The notes beneath the pieces were generated by a model. It was not told the DNA's origin. It was given only the letters and a program-made list of their open reading frames with translations, and did no database searches. Shown here one piece after another: positions 1 to 12,416 of a DNA stretch of 64,000 nucleotides. The position numbers were made by a program, and so were the translations under genes. The DNA is from Aquilaria yunnanensis (Eukaryota > Streptophyta > Magnoliopsida > Malvales > Thymelaeaceae). Every line of letters starts with the position of its first letter. Within the stretch, counting starts at the first letter, position 1. The DNA lies in the NCBI GenBank assembly GCA_039654915.1, contig CM077593.1, positions 83,122,501 through 83,186,500 on the forward strand, in the 5' to 3' direction.

Positions 1-390
1 AAAGGAGTGTGCTCTCTTGTATGACATTGTATACTCTTGTGTTTTATAATGGAGAAGAAAACTCTCAAGTGGTGAATTTGAGAAGAGGAGTGGGCTCTTA
101 AGAGAAGAAACCAAACCTCTATAAAAATTTTCTTGTGCGAGCTTTTCTCACCCTTTACATACTTGATCATTGGTTGGTATTTTATGCTTCTTTCCTTGGT
201 TGAACTTTTTTATTTTGAAACACATTTCAAAGGTAGCTTTCAAAGCAAAAATTAGGTCCATTGTGGTAGTCATTTTCTATTTATAGTAGGATTATTTATT
301 GCTCCATGAATTGAATTTTATTTTGAGAGTTTAAGAACCCAATTCGGTTTGACTCAGAATTCAACCAATTCACCCCCCTCTTGGTTGACA
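1..390 (+). repeat. 5' LTR of the copia element, 3' portion only
   Basis: It aligns with 28501-28890 with scattered substitutions and small indels. It ends in ...GTTGACA at 390, just before the primer-binding site. The window edge removes roughly the first 1,020 bp, judging from the 3' LTR. Confidence 0.85.
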
Positions 391-395
391 ATAAT

Positions 396-407
396 TGGTA
401 TTAGAGC
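396..407 (+). other. Primer-binding site (initiator Met tRNA type)
   Basis: TGGTATTAGAGC lies five bases after the LTR end. It differs by one base from the TGGTATCAGAGC primer site shared by most plant copia elements. Confidence 0.8.
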
Positions 408-456
408 TAGTAGCTGTGTTTTGATAAAATCTAGCGATTTTTAAGCTTAAAAATCC

Positions 457-1545
457 ATGGCAATCACTAGTATGTATCTTGAGGAGAAAAATCCATCTAG
501 GCCACCTTTGTTTGACTCTACAAACTTTAATTGGTGGAAAACTAGAATGGAAATTCATATCAAAGTTATTGATCATGCTCTTTGGAGGATCATTAGGAAT
601 GGTCCCAGGATACCTACAAAAATGGTTAATGGAAACCAAGTGCCAAAAGATCGAACGAAATATGAACCGAAGGATGATCTCATATGCACTATGAATGCAA
701 AGGCAATGAATATCATATATTGTGTACTAACCCCTGATAAATTCAATTTGGTTTCTTCTTGTGGAAATGCTAAAGATATGTGGAACAAGCTATTGGTGAC
801 TTATGAAAGAACTAATCAAGTAAAAGACACCAAGATGCATATGCTTGTGAGGGCATATAAGTTGTTTACTATGGAGCTAAATGAAAGCATCCAAGAAATG
901 TTTAGAAGGTTCAATGAGATCCTCACATCACTCCAATTGCTTGGGAAGGAGTACAAAAATGACGAATTGGTAAGGAAGATCTTGTGGAGTTTACTTCCCT
1001 CATGGCAAAGCATAGTTGAGGCCATTAATGAAGGAGGAAGCATTAAAACAATGCATGTGCATAAACTCTTTTGAAAGTTGTTGACTTATAAGATGAAAAA
1101 CCAAGTTAAGGAAAGATATATCAAGAAGAATAAGTCAATGGCTTTGAAGACTCAAGAGGACCACACATCATCAAGTGAAGATGGAGAGATTGATTCGGCC
1201 CTTTTAGTAAGGAAATTTAGTAAAATGTTCAAGAAATCAAGAAGCAAGAATTTCAAAAAGGAGAAGCACGAAAAGAGTAAGGAAGATCACTCTAAAAAGA
1301 AGAATGAAGTTATTTGCTATAATTGCAAGAAGCCCAGACAACTCCAATTCGATTGTCCATTAAGGAAGAAGAAGAAACCCAACAAGCATAAAAAATTCTC
1401 CAAGAAAATGAGTGGAAAAGCTATGGCAGCTTGGAGTGCAAGTGATTCATCTTCAAGTGAGGGTTCATCTTCATCAAATAGTACAAGTGACCAAGCAAAT
1501 CTTTGTTTGATGATAGATGATGATATAGCCTCCTTATCAAGCTAA
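457..1545 (+). pseudogene. Copia gag, decayed
   Basis: The frame opens at 457 and has a premature TGA at 1072-1074, then continues in the same frame to a stop at 1545. The first part is a copia gag/UBN2-type capsid region (FDSTNFNWWKTRMEIHI near the start). The second part is Lys/Ser-rich and holds a zinc knuckle at about 1315-1356 (CYNC...DC). In that knuckle the expected histidine is replaced, so the CCHC motif is defective. A further short same-frame stretch follows at 1567-1758. Gag would package the element RNA; this copy cannot make a full protein. Confidence 0.8.
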
Positions 1546-2141
1546 AGTCACTCCAAACTATGTCTCATGGCAAAGGAAGAAGATAAGGTAAACAATTATT
1601 CAAGTGACTCGTCTAGCTTATACATATCTATAGGTAGTGAGTATTTAGAGTTGCAAAATACATTTAATGCTCTTTATAAGGATTCCCAAAATCTTGCTAA
1701 ACAAGTAGGTGAATTGAAAGCCTTGAATACCTCATTAACTAAAGAAAAAATGAGCTAAACAAGGAGAACTTTGATCTTACACAATCTTTGTCTAGATTTG
1801 TCAAAGGAAAGAAAAACTTGACTTATTACTTGCAGCACAAAATGGGGTTTATAACAAGGCCGGAATAGGTTACAATTCTTTGGTTAAGGAAAAGAAATTT
1901 GGAAATAAATTTGTTGGTACATCCTCTACTACGTGTAGCCCATTCACAATTAGCCATGCATGTGGTAAAACATTATGCATATGATTGCATAACCAAGAAA
2001 CCAAATACACAAATTGGCTATAAAATGATTTGGGTTCCTAAGGAAACTAAGGTTGTAACTAACATTAAAGGACCCAAGAAAATTTAGGTATGAAAATCGA
2101 ACAATTGCCATTTGTAGGGGGCAAGAAAGGAGACTTAATAG

Positions 2142-2444
2142 TTGGGTAATGGATGCTCAAGACATATGACTGGTGATAAGTCTCATTTCATAAGCTTCAA
2201 GCCAAAAGAAGGAGAAATCATCTCATTTGGAGATAATAGCAAATGTACCATCATTGGTATGGGTAAAGTTGGTAAGGAAAATTCCTCCTCAATTGAAAAT
2301 GTGCTACTTGTTGATAGATTGAAGCATAACTTGCTAAGTATTAGTCAATTGTGTGATAAAGGTTATAAAGTTGTATTTGAAGCTCTTGTATGTCAAGTGA
2401 TTGATATTGCTTCCAATCAAACTAAGTTTGTTGGTAAAAGATAA
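2142..2444 (+). pseudogene. Copia aspartic protease region, catalytic residue lost
   Basis: The stretch GNGCSRHMTGDKSHF at its start is the copia protease active-site region, normally D-S-G-C-S-x-H-M-T-G. The catalytic aspartate and serine are replaced by G and N, so the protease is dead. The downstream LLSISQLCDKGYKVVF motif is typical of the protease-to-integrase linker of copia pol. Frameshifts separate it from gag upstream (1759-2141 is decayed pol/gag linker). Confidence 0.75.
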
Positions 2445-2456
2445 GAAAATGTTTAT

Positions 2457-3377
2457 GTGATTGATTTGAATGACTTGTCTTCTTTAAATATGAAGTGCCT
2501 AATGATTACAAACAAAGATGATAGCTGGTTATGGCATAGGAGACTCGATCATGCTAGCATGCACACAATTTCAAAACTAGTAAAAAGTGTTTTGGTTAGA
2601 GGTTTACCCAAAATGAAGTTTGAAAAAGACGTGATGCTTACACGAAAGGAAAGCAAACTAAAGTTTCTTTTAAATCAAAAAATTGTGTTTTAACTTCCAA
2701 GCCTTTTCAACTACTTCACATGGACTTGTTTGGACCTATTAGAACTAGAAGTTTGGGTGGAAAGCAATATTGTTTTGTGATTGTTGATAACTATTCTAGA
2801 TTTACTTGGGTATTCTTTCTTGCTCATAAAAGTAACACCTGTGATTTGTTCATTCCATTTGCACATAGAGTTAAAAAAGAAAAATGTTCATGCATTAATT
2901 CCATTCATAGTAATTATGGTAAAGAGATCATTAATCATGACATGATTTCATTTTTTAAGTTTAGTGGCATTTCTCATAATTTTTCAGCTCCTAGAACTCC
3001 TTAACAAAATAGTGTTGTGGAAAGAAAAAATAGAACTATTGAGGAAATGGCTAGAACCATGTTATGTAAAAGTGGTTTACCAAAGTATTTTCGAGCCGAG
3101 GCTACAAATACCGCATGTTACATTCTTAATAGAGCCTTGATTAGACTCATTCTCAATAAAACTCCATATGAGCTATAAAAAGGTAAGAAGTCAAATATTT
3201 CATATTTTATGCATTTGGATGCATGTTCTCTGTCTTGAATAATGGAAAAGATAATTTTGGTAAGTTTGATGCAAAGAATGATGAAGCTATATTTGTTAGG
3301 TACTCTAGTAAAAGTAAGGCATTTAGGGTCTTTAACAAAAGAACTCTTGTGATTAAAGAATCCATTCATGTTGTATT
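2457..3377 (+). pseudogene. Copia integrase (GAG-pre-integrase plus catalytic core), interrupted
   Basis: The GAG-pre-integrase motif WLWHRRLDHASMHTISKL is at about 2524-2577. The integrase core follows from 2720 (MDLFGPIRTRSLGGKQY, then VDNYSRFTWVFF). Within it a glutamine codon has become TAA at 3001-3003, and the same frame continues into VVERKNRTIEEMARTM. The coding trace stops at 3377, where a solo LTR sits inside the frame; it resumes at 4915. Confidence 0.8.
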
Positions 3378-4909
3378 TGCTATACTCTGGCAGTTATAAT
3401 CCAAGTGTAGGTTATTACAAGTAATAAAATCTCAGGAGTCCGAGTGTCGAACTACAAGAAAAACCACAGAGAAGTGAATTAAGAAATACAAATTACAGAT
3501 TTGTTAATAAAGAAGGTTTTCGTGAAATGTGTGAACATGTGTTGATTAAAAATTCAAATTCAAATTCAAATAAAATAGCTAAGGTTAGGGGATCCACTTT
3601 TAATATATCGATTATGATTAATTTTAGCTCATTTTACCACTCAATTGGGATCCACACATAAAGGAAGTCCCAATCGGGGAATTTTGTTAGTATTAACTTT
3701 CATTAATATTAAAAGGTTAACGCTTACTAATGGGTTCAAGTATCTATCATGCCAACCTTTGTTTACAATAACTGAAGATTCCAATATAGCCTACAGAGCT
3801 ATGTTCTACAGAATGAATCAAATAGCTTTTGTGCCAATGATTAACTATGATGAATCAATACTCCCACTTAACAAGAAAGGAAGTTAAATAGATTAACAAG
3901 GAAAATACCGTTAATATTGTAATCCATTCAAATCAATCATAACATTTGTACCAAAAGCTTCACCCTTTCACCTTAGCAAAAGAAATATTAGTTAGCCATG
4001 ATAAAAGTAAACAACATGTAAAAAGATGAAATCAATATGGATTGAAAGATCAAAGGAAGAACAAGAAGAACGAGAAAACACTTTGACAAAGTTTCGGTAT
4101 TGAAAACTAGAACAAAACTAAAGAAGAAAAGGTAAAGATGATATAATAACATAAAGGAGACCAAAGAAATGGCATGCAATCGTCCTCCCCCCAAGGTGCC
4201 TATTTATAGAGTTTTAGGGTTGGTGAAATTGTAAAATAGTAAAATGTAGGTAAATACAAATCAACAAAGGTGGGTTGCAACTTCTTTTAATTTTTTGACC
4301 ATCGTAGATATCGAATCAACTCTTCCTCAAAGCATAAAACTTGTAGATCTCTTCTTTATCTTCAAATTAATAGCTTTCTCATTCAAATCGGACATCCATA
4401 GCTCAAGTTATGATTTTTCTATTGAAACTGCTCTTTTAGCACATGAAAAAACAAATTGTCTCATCTATAATTAGATTTAAGCAATAAAAACGATCAAAAT
4501 AGCTTGCAAAATAAATCAGAGTTGAAAATCTATGTGTTGGCTTTCAGATGAATTTGGAATCACTCAGTTCCGACATCTACAGCTCCAGATATTATTTTTT
4601 TTGTGAATGGTCGCCAAGTGATGATTTTACCTACATAAAAAATAATTATTATTTTTTATAGTAATGAATAGTGAAAATGAATATGAACAGTAAAATATGT
4701 GTATAAACAGTGACATACGCGTATGATTAGTCAGTCGGTGAGTAGTAACCAGTGAATAGTGACTCGATGAATAGTAACTTAATGAATAGTAAAATTGTGT
4801 GAATAGTAACCTGATGGAAAAAATGCTTAAAATAGAGAAATTAATCATACTCAAAATGTATAATGATGATTTAAGTCCTTAATAGCAATACACTTATAAG
4901 TATACATCA
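3378..4909. mobile_element. Solo LTR (about 1.53 kb) inserted in copia integrase
   Basis: The interval starts TG and ends CA. It is flanked by GTATT (3373-3377) and ATATT (4910-4914), a 5-bp target-site duplication with one mismatch. Removing it restores the integrase reading frame across the junction. No internal coding domain is present, so it is a solo LTR. Read on the minus strand it resembles long gypsy LTRs (5' end TGATGTATACTTATAAG), but TG...CA ends do not prove orientation. It includes a GAATAGTAA-rich stretch at about 4664-4815. Confidence 0.7.
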
Positions 4910-4914
4910 ATATT

Positions 4915-6420
4915 TGATGAGACTAACAATGATACTAGAAAAGACTATTGTAGTGATGATGATGTTGTAGATAATGCTCATCAAAAGCAGATCAATCACA
5001 ATGAGGAAGGAGTCTCTTATGTTCCACCAAAAAATAACATCTTTGAGAGAGATGAGCCCAATGATGCACTAGAGAATACTTAAAGCCAAAAGCCTTTTCA
5101 TGACAATCAAGATCAACCAAAGGAATAACACTTACAACAAAAAGAGCATTCTCATTAAGGATTGCCTAGTGAATGGAAGTTTAAGTATGAATCTAGTCAT
5201 CCAAAGGACATCATAATAGGTGATGCTTCAAGAGGTATTGTGACTAGATCATCTTTGAGAAATTTATGTAGTTACTATGCCTTTTTGTCCCAAATATAGC
5301 CTAAAACTATTGATGAAGCCCTTGGAGATGAAAATTGGATTTTGGTAATGTAAGAGGAACTAAACCAATTTCATAGAAATGAGGTTTAGGAACTAGTACC
5401 TAAGCCAAAAGACCACTCCATTATAGGGACGAAATGGGTTTTTAGAAACAAACTTGCTGAAAATGATGTTGTTACTAGAAACAAGGCAAGACTTATTGCA
5501 AAAGGTTATAGTCAAGAAGAGGGTATTGACTTTGAAAAGACTTTTGCACTCGTTGCAAGGTTAGAAGCTATTAGATTGCTTTGTGCCTTTGCTTGCTATA
5601 TGGAGATTAAGCTTTTTCAAATGGATGTGAAGAGTGTCTTTTTAAATGGCTTTATTAATGAAGAAGTTTATGTTTCACAACCCCCAAGTTTTGAAAATCC
5701 AAATTTTTCAAACCATGTCTTCAAATTGAAGAAAGCTTTATATGGGTTAAAGCAAGCTCCCAGAGCTTGGTATGATAGGTTGAGTAAATTCTTGATTGAT
5801 CAAAGGTTTGTTAGAAGTAAGGTTGATACTATACCTTTTATTAAGTATTCTAAGGATAATATGTTAATTGTGCAAATTTATGTGGATGATATTACATTTG
5901 GTGCTACTACTGAGTCTTTGTCTAAAGATTTCTAAGTTAATGCAAGGTGAATTTGAGATGAGCATGATGGGTAAGCTTACTTTCTTCCTTGGACTTCAAA
6001 TTAAACAATCAAAGGCATTTTTATCAACCAAGCTAAGTACACAAGAGATCTACTCAAAAGGTTTGGCTACTCAAATGCAAAGCCTAGGGCCATTCCAATG
6101 AGTGCCACAACTAAGCTTGATGAGGATGAAAATGGTAAGCCTGTTGATGAAAAACTCTATAAAAGTATGATAGGTTCTTTGCTTTGTTTGACTGCTAGTA
6201 GACCGGATATAATTATTTAGTGTTTGCTTGTGTGCTCGTTTTCAATCATGTCCTAAGGAATCACACTTGAAAGTGGTAAAAAAGCTTTTTAGATATTTGG
6301 TGGATACACCAAATTTAGGATTATGATACTCTAAAGACATTAGTTTTAATCTTTTGGGATATTCTGATGTGGATTATGCTGGAAGCAAAGTGGATAGAAA
6401 ATCAACTGGTGGTTCATGTC
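4915..6420 (+). pseudogene. Copia reverse transcriptase and RNase H 5' part, decayed
   Basis: After an integrase-to-RT linker, the RVT_2-type reverse transcriptase runs from about 5290. Visible motifs are [46 protein letters not shown] and the catalytic YVDD box (about 5880-5891). Stops lie at 5299, 5350 and 5389, and a frameshift near 5935 moves the next part (GEFEMSMMGKLTFFLGLQIKQ) to another frame. RNase H begins with YSDVDYAGSKVDRKSTGGSC up to 6420, where an 18-kb insertion cuts it. It resumes at 24484. Confidence 0.82.
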
Positions 6421-7731
6421 TGTGGCAACGTGCGGGTTTTTCGGGAGTCGCCATCAATCGGTTTTCGTTCAGGTCGATTGGACACCGAAAAAATTGATCT
6501 GCGAGAGTTCGGGGGTTCGGGAGTACGGTTACGTTAAAATAACTCTATTTTAACGCCCAAAATTGGTACCTTAGTTGATTTTAAATTTGCTTTGCTTGCT
6601 TTTAAATAAACTTTAGTTAATTTTCAAAACAGAAATTTTAACTGAATTACTCGGATGTGGATTTTTAAATTAATATGAGCTTTAAAATCTTCGGTAATTA
6701 ATTTGTATAATTTTTATAAACTCGATATTTTCCGAACCATGGATTCTATCGAACCACCCGGACACGGAATTTGATGAAATTTTAATTAAATATTTTAATC
6801 CATATTATAAATTCTGCCGAATTATCTGAATATCGATTTTTATCTTTGTATTTAATTTTTATTCAATTAAGAGTTTATATGTTTCCAAACCGTGAATCCT
6901 GTCGGATCATCCAGATATGGAAATTAATTTAATATTTTAATTTATTGTTAATTATTTAAATTTTAATTCTTATTTTCTTTATTAATTTAATTATTAATTT
7001 TATCATAATTTTTTTAATGAAATTTTATATTTTTTAATGATCTTAATGTTAACTAATTTTTAAAAAAAAAATTATTTTTTTTCTTTTCTTTCTTTTTTCT
7101 TATTCTTTTTTTTTCTTTTGATTGTTTGGTGAAAGATCTTTTTATTTTTTTCTTTTTAAGTAATTACTTAATTTATAAAGGAACCAAAAATTAATTATTT
7201 AATTATATAATATCAAGATTCTTTATTTATTTAATAAAGAAACAAATAGTTATATATTTTTTTAAAAAATAATAATAATAAGTAAAAGAAAAGTCTTGAT
7301 ATTCATATATTTTTCATTTTGACAAAAGATTTTAAAGTAATTATTGAAATTTTTTTTTGGTAAAATTTATTATTATTATTATTATTATTGGATATTTTAT
7401 CTTATTTAAAAAAATTTGATATTTTTTATTATTATCTTGGACACTTTATTTTATTTAAAAAAAAGTTTGATATTTTTCCAAACCATGGATCCTGTCGGAT
7501 CATTTGGATATGGAATTTAATTTAATTTTTTATTTATTTAATTAATTATTTTTAATTATAATTTTTATTGGATTTTTAATAATTTTAATATTTATTATTA
7601 TTATTTTAATTTAATTTTTATTAAAAAATTTATCTAATCCATAAATTTTAAAGATATACTTAATTAAGATTTTTATTTTTGGAATTATCTAATTAAGATT
7701 TTTTTAATAAAAGGAATAAAAGGTTAACTTT

Positions 7732-7762
<31 letters not shown>

Positions 7763-8177
7763 TGTGTTCCAAAATAATAGAGGATGGGGGCTTTGTAAAT
7801 AAAATGGATTCTTGATTAGTCCTAAAAAAATAAGGTTAATTATTCACATAAAAAAAAACTTCTTCTTTTATTTTGTTATTATTTTATTTTTTTATAGCTA
7901 AAAGTGAAATAAGTTTAACCATCTATGTAAAAAAAAATTACATAAAGTAAATAAAGGACAATAAATAAATAAATAAAAATCAAGTGGGGTTTTTTTGGCC
8001 ATCCACTTAAAAAATTGCACAAATTAAATAACATATGAAAATAAATAAATAAATAAACAAATAAAAAGCTCATAAAGTAAATAAAGGAAAGTTAGAGCAC
8101 AATAAATAAATAAATAAAAATAAAATGGGGCTTTTTGGCCATACACTTAAAAAAAATAGGAGGTATAACCATTCATG

Positions 8178-8182
8178 AAAAC

Positions 8183-8238
<56 letters not shown>

Positions 8239-8464
8239 GTTAGTTGTTAGTAATTAGTTCTGCAAAAATTAAAAGGTTAGTGACTTATAATGGAATAATA
8301 ATAATAATAGTAATAATAATAAAAGTTAGTTGTTAGTAATTAGTTCTGCAAAAATTAAAAGGTTAGTGACTTATAATGGAATAATAATAATAACAATAAT
8401 AATAATAAAAGTTAGTTGTTAGTAATTAGTTCTGCAAAAATTAAAAGGTTAGTGACTTATAATG

Positions 8465-8520
<56 letters not shown>

Positions 8521-8655
8521 GTTAGTTGTTAGTAATTAGTTCTGCAAAAATTAAAAGGTTAGTGACTTATAATGGAATAATAATAATAACAATAATAATA
8601 ATAAAAGTTAGTTGTTAGTAATTAGTTCTGAAAAAATTAAAAGGTTAGTGACCAA
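8178..8655. repeat. Tandem repeat with ATA-triplet microsatellites inside the solo LTR
   Basis: A block beginning GTTAGTTGTTAGTAATTAG and running to GTGACTTATAATGGA occurs five times. The copies are separated by ATA/AAT triplet runs of varying length, so the period changes from about 84 to 112 bp. Confidence 0.85.
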
Positions 8656-9276
8656 AATGAATAATCATGGAAAGATGAAGGATTAAAACAGGGTTTACCC
8701 AAAAAATTAAAATTTGAAATTGGCGGGTCGGGTAACGTTTCCGGCCGAAACGATTTCGTTTCTTTTTCTCTGTTTTCTGGCGACGATGATGGAGGAGGAC
8801 CCTGGGCTGGCTTCGTCGACGACGGGCTGACGAGACGGAGGTGGAACGGTGGCCGGAGGGAGAGAGATAGAGGGAAACGGAGAGGGAGAGGAAGAAAGAG
8901 AGAGGGAAGAACCGGCGGAGGGCGAGACGCGGGGGTGGTTGGTGACGGAGGAGGGCGAGACGCGGGGGGGTGGTTGGCAACGGAGGAGTGTGAGACGCGA
9001 AGGTGCGGTGGCTGGTAACGGAAGGCGAGACGCGGTAAAAACGGAGGTTGACGGACGAGGGAAACAGTGGGCTGAAAGAGAGAAAAGGAAATTTTTTAGT
9101 TTTCTGGGAAGAGGGAGGAGAGGTCAGAGACTATTTTTACATGTTTCCCCTTTTTTAAATGGAGCTCTAATCTTGATTTTTTTCGTGGTTTCTTCACATA
9201 TTTCCACCCCTATTTATAGGGGAAGGGGCCTTGGATTCCATTAATTAAAAAAAATTTGAAATTTAATTAAAAACAG

Positions 9277-11337
9277 TGTTGACACCCAATTTCGTCCGAC
9301 CTTCATAAAAAAATTAATTAATTAAAAAATATTAATTAAAAATTAATTAAATTAAAAATAATATTATATATTTATTGATAAAAATTAATTTAGGAAGGGG
9401 CATTTTTGTTTTATAAGTTTAGTCAAAATATAATAATATATATATCTGTTTGTGTGTGTTTAAAAAAAATTATTATTAATTAATTAAAAAAATTAATTAG
9501 TTAAAAATCAAATCAAATCAAATCAAAAATATATATGTAATAAAAAATATATATATATAATAAAATAAATAAATAATAATAAAAAATTAAAAATATCTTC
9601 CTTCTCGATCCTTCTGAGGGGGATTATTAAACGGGGGCACTCGGCCTCTCTCAGGAAAGCAGACAATCAGCTCTCATCTTTCTTGGACTCTTCTCGGCAG
9701 CTCTGATCTCTCTCGTCTCCCGGGGAGGATCTCCCTTTCTCTCTTCTCTCTTCCAGACTTTCTCTCTCTCTCTCTCCCTCTCGCAACAGCCAGCTCTCTT
9801 CTTCTTCTCCTCCTTCTTTCTGCCATAACCACCGTCTTCTCTCCCTAAAACGAAACTCTCTTCTTTCTCTCCCTTCCCTTCTCTATCTCAAGACTCTCAT
9901 CTCTCTCGCCTGGCGGACATCTCTCTCTTTGGTCGCCTTCCACGAATCACGCTCCAAACGCCCAGCTGTTCCTCGTCCCCCCCCCTGCCATCGCTTCTTC
10001 CGCCGTCTCGAGTGCCCGCCGTGCTCCCCCTGCTTCGTGCTCCATCGTCCCGCGCCTGCGCTCCAGGCTCTCTCGTGCCTCGCCTCCCCTGCTAGATCGC
10101 CCCCGTGCTGCTGCTCTCTCTCCCCCGCGTCGCTCACCCGTTCGCCCGGCCAGCCGTCGCATCCAGCTCCTGACACTGCGCCCGCCAAGCTCCTCCAGTT
10201 TCCGGCCTAGCCCTCCGGCTGTTGCTCTCCCCCCGCCGCGCAATCGCCACCCCCTTCCCAGCTGCATCGCCATCCCATCGCTGCAGCGCCACCGTCGCGA
10301 GAAGAGGAAGAAGTAAAAACGCTGGCAGACGCGTTTTTGCGTTTTGACTAAGTCAAAGTTGCTTTTTTTTTAGGTAAAATTCTGTTTTGACCTTAGTTTT
10401 CTTTATTTTATCCATTCAAGTCACTAACTTTGTTTTATTCGCAGATTAAGCATTGACAACAGTTTTCTTTTGTTCCTTTCTTATTTGTTTGTTTTGCTCA
10501 CTCTACCTTTACGTGAACCATATGTTATTGCAGGAATCTAATTACATAAATCTAGCATTAAAATAAATTTTTATTATAAGTAATAAAAAAATTTTATTTT
10601 ATTTTAATTTTGAGTTGGATTTTTCTTTACGTTATATTATTAAAAAAAATTATATGTGCTTTGAACTTATACATATTTTCTTCGTTATAAAAAAATAATA
10701 ATTTATTAAAATTTTTCATCTCTTATTAAACTCTAATTTTTTTATCAATAAAAATTTTATCTAAAGAATTGCTCTAAATTTTAGAAATTATGGATCAAAT
10801 TATTTTAGTTAACCGTAGACTTTAAAATATTGATGCTACAAAAATTCAATAATTAAATTAAATTTTATTAATTTCCATATCCGGATGATCCGGTAGGATC
10901 TACGGTTTGGAAAGTATCAACATTTTTTTTAAATTAAATAAAAAGATAAAAATTCATATTTTTACGATATGGATTAAAATTTCGTCAAATTCCGTGTCCA
11001 AATGACTCGGCAGAGTCCATGGTTCGGAATCAAATCTTCCGTGTCCAAATGACTCGGTAGAGTCCATGGTTCGGAAGTATAAAATTCTATACAAATTAAC
11101 TTAAAAATCCACATTTTAACTAATTCAGTTACAATTTCTAAATTAACTGAAAATTATTTAAAAGCGAAGTAAAACAAAATTAAAATCAACTAAGGTGCCA
11201 ATTTTGGGCGCTATAACAATATTGTTTTAGCGTAACCGTACTCCCGATCCCCGAACTCTCGCAGACCAATTTTAAGGTGACCAATCGACCTAAGAAAACT
11301 GATTGGTGGCGACTCCAGAAAACCCGACGTTGCTACA
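9277..11337 (+). repeat. 5' LTR of the cargo-carrying gypsy element
   Basis: It starts TGTTGACACCCAATTTCG and ends GACGTTGCTACA. It contains a sharply GC- and pyrimidine-rich island (about 9600-10320) in otherwise very AT-rich DNA. Short open frames in that island occur in both LTRs, but I see no reason to call them genes. Confidence 0.92.
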
Positions 11338-11340
11338 GCT

Positions 11341-11358
11341 TGGCGACTCCACTGGGGA
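11341..11358 (+). other. Candidate primer-binding site of the gypsy element
   Basis: TGGCGACTCCACTGGGGA starts three bases after the LTR end. The position and the TGGCGAC...GGGGA form fit a tRNA primer site of plant Ty3/gypsy elements. I have not assigned the tRNA. Confidence 0.6.
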
Positions 11359-12094
11359 CTCTGGTTAGTGAGTCGATCCTAAAACTTGATTTATTTTGTT
11401 TTGCTTGGCTTATTTCTTATATATGTGGATTCTTGTGTTATATTTACTTATTGTAAACACGCATTATGCATTCGCGACATGAAGCTCTATACCCGAGCTT
11501 CCTCAATTCAAACACGTTCTTTCTCAGCGGAATTGGTGTTGTTGTCCTTGTGAGATCATGGTCTCCAAGCCTTCACTGGTTTCAAGTAGCAAAGTAGTAT
11601 ATTGCCTCCTGAGACGGTTAGTCTCTGCATGGGCCCATGAAAAGCTACGACTCGAATTAATCCTTCCTTACATAAACCCTAGAGGGTAAGGAATTGGGCC
11701 GTCACTATACTTTAGTGATGGGATTCGGGAACTATCCCTGGCCTTTTTGATAAGCCACCTTATGCATATAGAATTCCCCACTTAACCATAGAACTGACCA
11801 TAGAATTTCTACCATTTACCAACACTATAAGCATGTTATTGTTATGCCATTTTTGTTACCTTATCCTTGGTTTTCTTTGTGTTTTATATTTATGGCTCAG
11901 ACTTCTTTTCGTAATAGTTCATGTGTTATTAATTGATATCTAACTCGTTGTTAACCTTGTTATTCTTTTGTTATACTTCTGTTTTGTACAATTTTTCGTC
12001 ATGCATCAAAACCACGCACCAAACTGTAATAACTTTTGATCTTTCTAAATGACAACTAGAAATCTCGAAGTTCCACGATAGTTGATAATCAAAC

Positions 12095-12360
12095 TCACTT
12101 ATTGCATGCATCCATTACATCAATCATGTGCATACAAAGTCTGATAAAAACATAATCTCATTTTGTATTGCATGCATCCATTACATCAATCACGTGCATA
12201 CAAAGTCTGATAAAACATAATCTCATTTTGTATTGCACGCATCCATTACATTAAATACATGCATACAAAGTCTGATAAAAACATAATCTCATTTTGTATT
12301 ACATACATCCATCACATCAATCAATTGCACATAAAGTTTAAAAAAATGAATCTCACTTTA
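12095..12360 (+). repeat. About 67-bp tandem repeat, four copies, in the element leader
   Basis: A unit of the form TGCATGCATCCATTACATCAA...CATACAAAGTCTGATAAAAACATAATCTCATTTTGTAT recurs four times and degrades toward the 3' end. It lies between the primer site and gag. The rest of 11359-12416 is non-coding leader with nothing else recognised. Confidence 0.8.
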
Positions 12361-12416
12361 GAAACGGTAAAATTGGCCATCAACACCGATATCCAGCTCG
12401 GCTCCAAATAAGATTA

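Noticed and set aside
8849..9244. 131-codon frame rich in Gly, Arg and Glu
   Set aside because: It lies in the reverse of the GC-rich LTR island and has repeat-like composition with no domain.
9929..10273. Open frames of 93-108 codons in the GC-rich part of the gypsy LTR, repeated at 22434-22778
   Set aside because: They overlap on both strands, have low-complexity Arg/Pro/Ser composition, and are conserved only because the two LTRs are near-identical.
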